Assembly (NCBI GenBank): GCA_028819215.1
Contig: JAPPMG010000002.1
Location: 62,001-126,000 of the forward strand
Direction: 5' to 3'
DNA from: Bryobacterales bacterium
Lineage (GTDB): Bacteria > Acidobacteriota > Terriglobia > Bryobacterales > UBA6623
Length of the DNA: 64,000 nt
A model generated the notes under the pieces. That model did not search any database and had not been told where the DNA came from. It was given only the letters and a program-made list of their open reading frames with translations. This document shows positions 59,820-64,000 of the stretch, piece after piece. Numbering within the stretch: position 1 is the first letter of the stretch; each line of letters begins with the position of its first letter. A program made the translations under genes and the position numbers.

Positions 59820-61826
59820 ATGAAAGTCGACATCATTCTGGCGAACGTGGAAGCGGGCAAGATTGCCTTGCCCGCATTTCAGCGTGGGTATGTCTGGAAG
59901 CGGAGGCAGGTTCGGCAGTTCTTCGACTCGCTGTACAGGGGACACCCAGTCGGGAGCCTTCTAACCTGGCTAACTTCGCGCGACGACGGTTCCGCTACGG
60001 AACTCCTATTGGACGGTCAGCAGCGAGTCACATCGCTTTACGGCGTGATCAAGGGCCGGGCACCAGACTTCTTCAGTGGGGACGATCAAGCGTTCACCGG
60101 CCTGCATTTCCACGCGATGGACGAGAGGTTTGAGTTTTTGCAACCGATCAAGATGAAGGATGATCCGAACTGGTTCGAAGTAACGAGCGTTATGCGGGCG
60201 GGGCCAAACGGGATTGCAGCCCTAATGGCCAACAAGCTAGCGGACAGCAACGGAACCCTTGATGCCGAATCCCAGATGCGCATCATGGGGCACCTACTCC
60301 AGCTTCTTGGCGTGACCGGTGTGGAGCTCCATGTCGAGCAGATCGCAGACGAGGACAAGCGCATCGACACAGTCGTGGACATCTTCAACCGCCTCAACAG
60401 CGCTGGCACCACGCTATCGAGCGGCGATCTCGCACTGGCGAGAATCGCCGCCAAGTGGCCCGAAGTCCGCGATGAGATGCGACGACAGGTCGAGACGTGG
60501 AGTGAGCACCGGTACCACTTCACGGTGGACTGGCTCCTCCGATGCGTGAACTCCGTCGTGAACGGAGAGGCGGCGTTTCAGTACTTGCACGACACTCCGG
60601 GCGAGGAGATTAGGAATGGCCTGAATACCACCGTCAAGTACGTCGACGCAATGCTGAATGAGATCTCCAGCAAACTTGGGCTCGACCACGACCGCGTCCT
60701 TTTCGGTCGCTACTCGATTCCAGTCTTGGTGCGTCATCTAACGCTACGCCCGCCTGGGCTGATGAGCAGCGATGAGCGCAATGCGCTCCTCTACTGGTTC
60801 TTGCAGGCGGGGATGCGAGGCCGCTTCTCAGGTACGACCGAAGCGAAGATCAAGCAGGATCTGCTGGTTGTGGACGGAACTGTGGATGGGATAGAAAAGC
60901 TGATCGCGGACATCGGGACGAAGTGGGGACGGCACCAAGTGACTGCCTCGGACTTCGACGCATGGTCGCTCGGAGCACGGCTCTACCCGGTGCTCTACTG
61001 GCTGACCCGAGTGGGCGGAGCCAAGAACCTATGCGACGGCACCGAACTCAAGACTGGCCTACTGGGCAAGGGGGCCGAATTGGAGGTGCATCACATCTTT
61101 CCCAAGGCAGTGCTTTATGACGCTGGATACGAGAAACCTCAGGTGAATGCGCTCGCGAACCTCTGCTTTCTCACATCCGCGTGCAACAAGTGGATCGGCG
61201 CAGCGTGTCCCGCAGAACCAACTCGATTTCCCAAGGGCAAGCACGACCCCGACCTTCACCGCGTCGGCCTCCAAGGCTACTTCGCTTTCTTGGAGGAAAA
61301 GAGCCCCGGAGTTCTGAAGTCCCAGTGGATTCCAATGGACGAGGAGTTGTGGAAGGTGGGGAATTTCCCGGCGTTCCTTGAGGCCCGACGCAGCCTCCTT
61401 GCGGCTGTCGCGAACCGGCACCTGGCCGCACTTTATCCGGGACATGGTGAGGTACTCGAAGCGATCAACGGGTCGCTTCGAGTAGCGGTTCCGCCCGTGT
61501 TGCCGGCGCATGTCTCAAGTGCGGACGAGGAGGAGCTTCTGGATGAACTCCAAGACTGGATGTCTGGGCGAGGGCTGCACGCTGGCGAGTTCGGCTTCGA
61601 GCTTCGCGACCCAGCCTCAGAGGTGCTCAAGGCTACGATTGATTTGGCTTGGCCGAACGGCCTTCCAGAGGGGCGGGGACGGCCCGTCGCACTTCTCCTG
61701 AATGAATCCGCGGAAACATATCGGACAGTCAGCCAGGCCGGATTCGACTGCCACACGAGCGTAGAGGCATTCAAGCACTACGTAGACGGCGAGATCGTCG
61801 GGGAGGCTGCCTTTGCAGTCGCGTAA
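59820..61826 (+). CDS. DUF262 (ParB/GmrS-like)-HNH protein with extra C-terminal module
   Basis: A 668-residue protein. The start is ATG 59820 behind GAGGAG; a GTG at 59808 would leave only 1 nt between the ribosome binding site and the codon. DUF262 features: LPAFQRGYVW (residues 17-26) and the nucleotide-binding/hydrolysis motif LLLDGQQRVTSLYG (62-75), as in GmrS. An HNH-type nuclease follows near 420-460 (LEVHHIFPKAVL, then NALANLCFLTSACNKWIG). About 100 further residues contain DLAWPNG and VALLLNES, vaguely like a PD-(D/E)xK strand pair. GmrSD-type proteins cut modified phage DNA, so a defence role is likely but unproven. Base use looks lower in GC than neighbouring genes. Confidence 0.85.
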   Translation: MKVDIILANVEAGKIALPAFQRGYVWKRRQVRQFFDSLYRGHPVGSLLTWLTSRDDGSATELLLDGQQRVTSLYGVIKGRAPDFFSGDDQAFTGLHFHAMDERFEFLQPIKMKDDPNWFEVTSVMRAGPNGIAALMANKLADSNGTLDAESQMRIMGHLLQLLGVTGVELHVEQIADEDKRIDTVVDIFNRLNSAGTTLSSGDLALARIAAKWPEVRDEMRRQVETWSEHRYHFTVDWLLRCVNSVVNGEAAFQYLHDTPGEEIRNGLNTTVKYVDAMLNEISSKLGLDHDRVLFGRYSIPVLVRHLTLRPPGLMSSDERNALLYWFLQAGMRGRFSGTTEAKIKQDLLVVDGTVDGIEKLIADIGTKWGRHQVTASDFDAWSLGARLYPVLYWLTRVGGAKNLCDGTELKTGLLGKGAELEVHHIFPKAVLYDAGYEKPQVNALANLCFLTSACNKWIGAACPAEPTRFPKGKHDPDLHRVGLQGYFAFLEEKSPGVLKSQWIPMDEELWKVGNFPAFLEARRSLLAAVANRHLAALYPGHGEVLEAINGSLRVAVPPVLPAHVSSADEEELLDELQDWMSGRGLHAGEFGFELRDPASEVLKATIDLAWPNGLPEGRGRPVALLLNESAETYRTVSQAGFDCHTSVEAFKHYVDGEIVGEAAFAVA

Positions 61827-61989
61827 CGAATCCCGCGCAGGGAGCATGCCATCCTGAACGATTGGGGTAGACCAAGGAGAGCGACAGCTTGCCAGCTCGT
61901 AGCGGTTGTGTCGGTAAAGATGCCGAACCGCGTGGTGACTATGATCGAAAGACTGCGATTGAGCGACCGTGACCGCCAGCTCCAATGTG

Positions 61990-61995
61990 TATACT
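61990..61995 (+). promoter_or_regulatory. -10 hexamer TATACT upstream of the tandem exported proteins
   Basis: TATACT lies 77 nt before the ATG at 62073. No -35 at 16-18 nt is convincing. This gene pair, in contrast to others here, has good ribosome binding sites, so an ordinary leader is expected. Confidence 0.3.
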
Positions 61996-62072
61996 CTGGT
62001 TGACTCGGAATCTCGGCGGGACGAGCTTCCGTCGGCCAGTTGAACCGGATCCCGCAGGGCGGAGAAACGCGG

Positions 62073-62894
62073 ATGTTGCGCAGAACGTTGTCCACAGCCT
62101 TGATGGCTGCTATGGCACTACTTTGCGGTGCGCCAGCGTCCGCCCAGTACGCCGCTGCACGCACACCTGACGGCGACCCCGATCTCAACGGCATCTGGCA
62201 GGCCATGGGCTCGGCCCACTGGGACTTGGAAGACCACGCGGCACGCCACGGACCGGTCGAAGCACTCGGCGCGCTCGGCGCAATTCCGGCCGGGCTCAGC
62301 GTGGTCGAAGGCGGCACGATCCCGTACCAGCCTTGGGCCGCCGAGCAGCGCGCGAAGAACCTAGAGAACTGGCTAAAGCTCGATCCAGCGGTGAAGTGCT
62401 TCATGCCGGGCATCCCTCGCGCCACCTACATGCCGCTTCCGTTCCAGATCGTCCAGACACCGACAAAGATCTTGTTCGCCTACGAGTTCGGCGGCAACAG
62501 CCGGGTCGTGCGCTTGGACCGTCCGGGCAGCGAAGCCTTGGCCCCGTCGTGGATGGGCTATTCGCTGGGCCGCTGGGAGGGCGAGACGCTGGTAGTTGAC
62601 GTGACGGCGCAGGTTCCCGACACCTGGTTCGACAGTTCGGGGAACTTCCACAGCGAGGAACTGCGCGTGGAGGAACGGTACACGCCCACCGGGCCGAATA
62701 CGCTCCGCTACGAGGCCACTATCGAGGACCCCAAGGTGTTCACCCGCCCGTGGAAGATCAGCATGCCGCTCTACCGGCGCCTCGAGCCCAACGCGCAGAT
62801 TCTCGAGTTCAAGTGCGTGCCATTCGCCGAGGGCGCTACCTACGGACACCTCTACCGGGATGCCGGGGCATCGGAGGCCGAGCCCGAGGATTAG
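62073..62894 (+). CDS. Exported hypothetical protein, paralogue of the next gene
   Basis: A 273-residue secreted protein (signal RRTLSTALMAAMALLCGAPASAQ, GGAG 8 nt before ATG). After DPDLNGIWQ come LGRWEGETLVVDV and LRYEATIEDPKVFTRPWKI, motifs repeated in the following gene (DLQGTWDF, RGRWEGNTLVVTT, YEYTIDDPESFEAPW). Proteins with these motifs occur as multi-copy hypothetical families in Acidobacteriota and some Proteobacteria. No enzyme is known to me. The stop is 15 nt before the next ATG, so both are co-expressed. Confidence 0.72.
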   Translation: MLRRTLSTALMAAMALLCGAPASAQYAAARTPDGDPDLNGIWQAMGSAHWDLEDHAARHGPVEALGALGAIPAGLSVVEGGTIPYQPWAAEQRAKNLENWLKLDPAVKCFMPGIPRATYMPLPFQIVQTPTKILFAYEFGGNSRVVRLDRPGSEALAPSWMGYSLGRWEGETLVVDVTAQVPDTWFDSSGNFHSEELRVEERYTPTGPNTLRYEATIEDPKVFTRPWKISMPLYRRLEPNAQILEFKCVPFAEGATYGHLYRDAGASEAEPED

Positions 62895-62909
62895 AAGAGG
62901 AGACGAGCC

Positions 62910-64000
62910 ATGACCCAAGCCGGCGATCACACACTGCGTTCCATTACTTGGTTGCTGCGCACCTGCGCGTTGCCGACCATCGCGCTGTTGCTGGCGGCGC
63001 TGCCGGTGCCAGTCCTTGCGGCCGATCCGCCGACCACGAGCTGGGGCGCGCCGGACCTGCAAGGCACGTGGGACTTCCGTTCCATCACTCCGTTCGAGCG
63101 CCCGAAGGAACTGGCCGACAAGGAGTTCCTGACGCCCGAAGAAGCCGAGGCTTGGGAACAGCGCACGCTTGACGCGAGAGCCGCTCGGCGCAATCAAGAC
63201 CCGGTTCAGGGACAGGGGGATGTGGATGTCGGCTACAACGCCTTTTGGCTGGACCGAGGCGAGAAGATGACCGGGACGATGCGAACCTCGCTAGTGGTCG
63301 ATCCGCCCAACGGGCGGATTCCGCCATTGACCGATCTAGCCAAGCGGCGATCGGACGAGCGCTATGCCCGCTGGGGTGGCGTTCCGTCCGGCCCTGAGGA
63401 TCGGAATCCTCTGGAACGTTGCATCGTGGGCTTCAACTCCGGCCCTCCCATGAATCCGGGTGCTTACAACAATTTCGCGGAGATCTTCCAAACACCGACG
63501 TACGTCGCCATTCTCAACGAGATGATCAACGACCACCGCATCATCCCGCTCGACGGAAGGGACCACGTTCCGGAGAACATGCGCTTCTGGAAGGGCGACT
63601 CGCGTGGCCGCTGGGAAGGCAACACGCTGGTCGTGACGACCAAGAACTTCACCAAGCACACCAACTTCCGCGGCTCGGGCCCGAACATGGTACTCACCGA
63701 ACGCTTCACCCGGACATCGCAGGCAACGCTGCTCTACGAATACACCATCGATGACCCCGAATCGTTCGAAGCGCCTTGGTCGGTGGCGGTGGAGATGAAG
63801 AATTCGTCCGACCCGCTGCTGGAATACGCATGCCACGAAGGCAATCGAGCGATGACCCTGATGCTCTCCGGAGCCCGCGCGCGGGAAGAGAAGGGCCAAA
63901 GCAGCGACGACTGGCTGGCTTCTTGGTATGGCGGGGCAAAGGCGGCCAAGGCCGCCAAGGAAGCCGTGGAAAGCGAAGGGGCAGCCGCCCCGGACGACGG
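62910..64000 (+). CDS. Exported hypothetical protein, paralogue of the preceding gene (truncated by window edge)
   Basis: It is open from the ATG at 62910 to the end of the window: 363 codons with no stop, so the true end lies outside. AGAGGAG precedes the start. A hydrophobic leader (LLRTCALPTIALLLAALPVPVLAAD) is followed by the shared motifs DLQGTWDF, YNAFWLDRG, FQTPTYVAI, GRWEGNTLVV and YTIDDPESFEAPW. It is longer than its neighbour, with an insertion of about 60 residues before the FQTP region. It ends in an Ala/Lys/Glu-rich tail. Function unknown; an extracytoplasmic binding or hydrolytic role is possible. Confidence 0.75.
   Translation, partial: MTQAGDHTLRSITWLLRTCALPTIALLLAALPVPVLAADPPTTSWGAPDLQGTWDFRSITPFERPKELADKEFLTPEEAEAWEQRTLDARAARRNQDPVQGQGDVDVGYNAFWLDRGEKMTGTMRTSLVVDPPNGRIPPLTDLAKRRSDERYARWGGVPSGPEDRNPLERCIVGFNSGPPMNPGAYNNFAEIFQTPTYVAILNEMINDHRIIPLDGRDHVPENMRFWKGDSRGRWEGNTLVVTTKNFTKHTNFRGSGPNMVLTERFTRTSQATLLYEYTIDDPESFEAPWSVAVEMKNSSDPLLEYACHEGNRAMTLMLSGARAREEKGQSSDDWLASWYGGAKAAKAAKEAVESEGAAAPDD

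Noticed and set aside
1..64000. CRISPR array, transposase or insertion sequence
   Set aside because: No series of spaced direct repeats and no DDE or serine/tyrosine recombinase motifs were found on either strand. The decayed patch at 18.9-19.5 kb is the only sign of an element.

Overview
The window is GC-rich, densely coded bacterial DNA, most likely from an Acidobacteriota genome of the Solibacter/Bryobacterales type. Evidence for this: a secreted protein carrying two domains that look like the Solibacter-type C-terminal domain (TIGR03437), two FGly sulfatases, DUF1080 and Gfo/Idh/MocA proteins, a SelA-like protein with a Tat signal, Oar-like TonB-dependent receptors, a DUF5117-type zinc protease, an LpxC of Gram-negative type, and the Bacillus-like order ffs-dnaX-ybaB-recR. 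The phylum call is inference from gene content; no rRNA gene is present. I found no CRISPR array, no transposase and no intact tRNA gene.

Layout. 1-5.6 kb: the first 17 codons of glyQ, a nitrite/sulfite reductase with an extra C-terminal domain, a secreted beta-propeller protein and glcE. 5.7-18.8 kb: lpxC, a HEAT-repeat membrane protein, a Gfo/Idh/MocA oxidoreductase, four transporters (DASS, two SSS, YeiH), Vsr and a TonB receptor. 18.86-19.49 kb: a small decayed patch holding a broken tRNA, an intact hicB and a hicA stump. 19.7-26.7 kb: sulfatase, dehalogenase-like hydrolase, recR-ybaB-dnaX-SRP RNA, then the divergent lolD-like/tesA-like pair. 26.7-35.2 kb: truncated globin, DUF1080 protein, Tat-SelA-like PLP protein, NCS2 permease, a two-gene secreted-protein operon and ribulokinase. 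35.4-45 kb: TPR protein plus a large FtsX-like permease, then chorismate-consuming genes (aroDE-trpE and a fused pabAB) around a DUF4160 remnant and DUF2442. 45-51.9 kb: a propeller/PHP lipoprotein, a second sulfatase and a zinc metalloprotease. 52-56.6 kb: glycerate kinase, hydroxypyruvate reductase, a tartronate-semialdehyde-reductase-like enzyme and purB. 56.7-64 kb: a second TonB receptor, a DUF262-HNH protein with an additional C-terminal module, and two tandem paralogous exported proteins, the last running off the edge.

How the genes fit together. The glycolate/glyoxylate theme recurs (glcE, hydroxypyruvate reductase, semialdehyde reductase, glycerate kinase). A sulfur theme is also visible (sulfite reductase, YeiH, two sulfatases). 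Together with the 3-keto-sugar-type and TonB genes this suits a bacterium that degrades complex, partly sulfated glycans.

The strongest non-coding observation is that several genes have no ribosome binding site but carry a -10-like hexamer exactly 6 (sometimes 7) nt before the start codon, which is the geometry of leaderless transcripts. Other points of interest are the DUF262 protein with two mutually exclusive hairpins upstream, the loss of three of four zinc cysteines in DnaX, and the decayed tRNA/hicAB patch. All domain calls were made by reading the sequence; none was checked by a database search.
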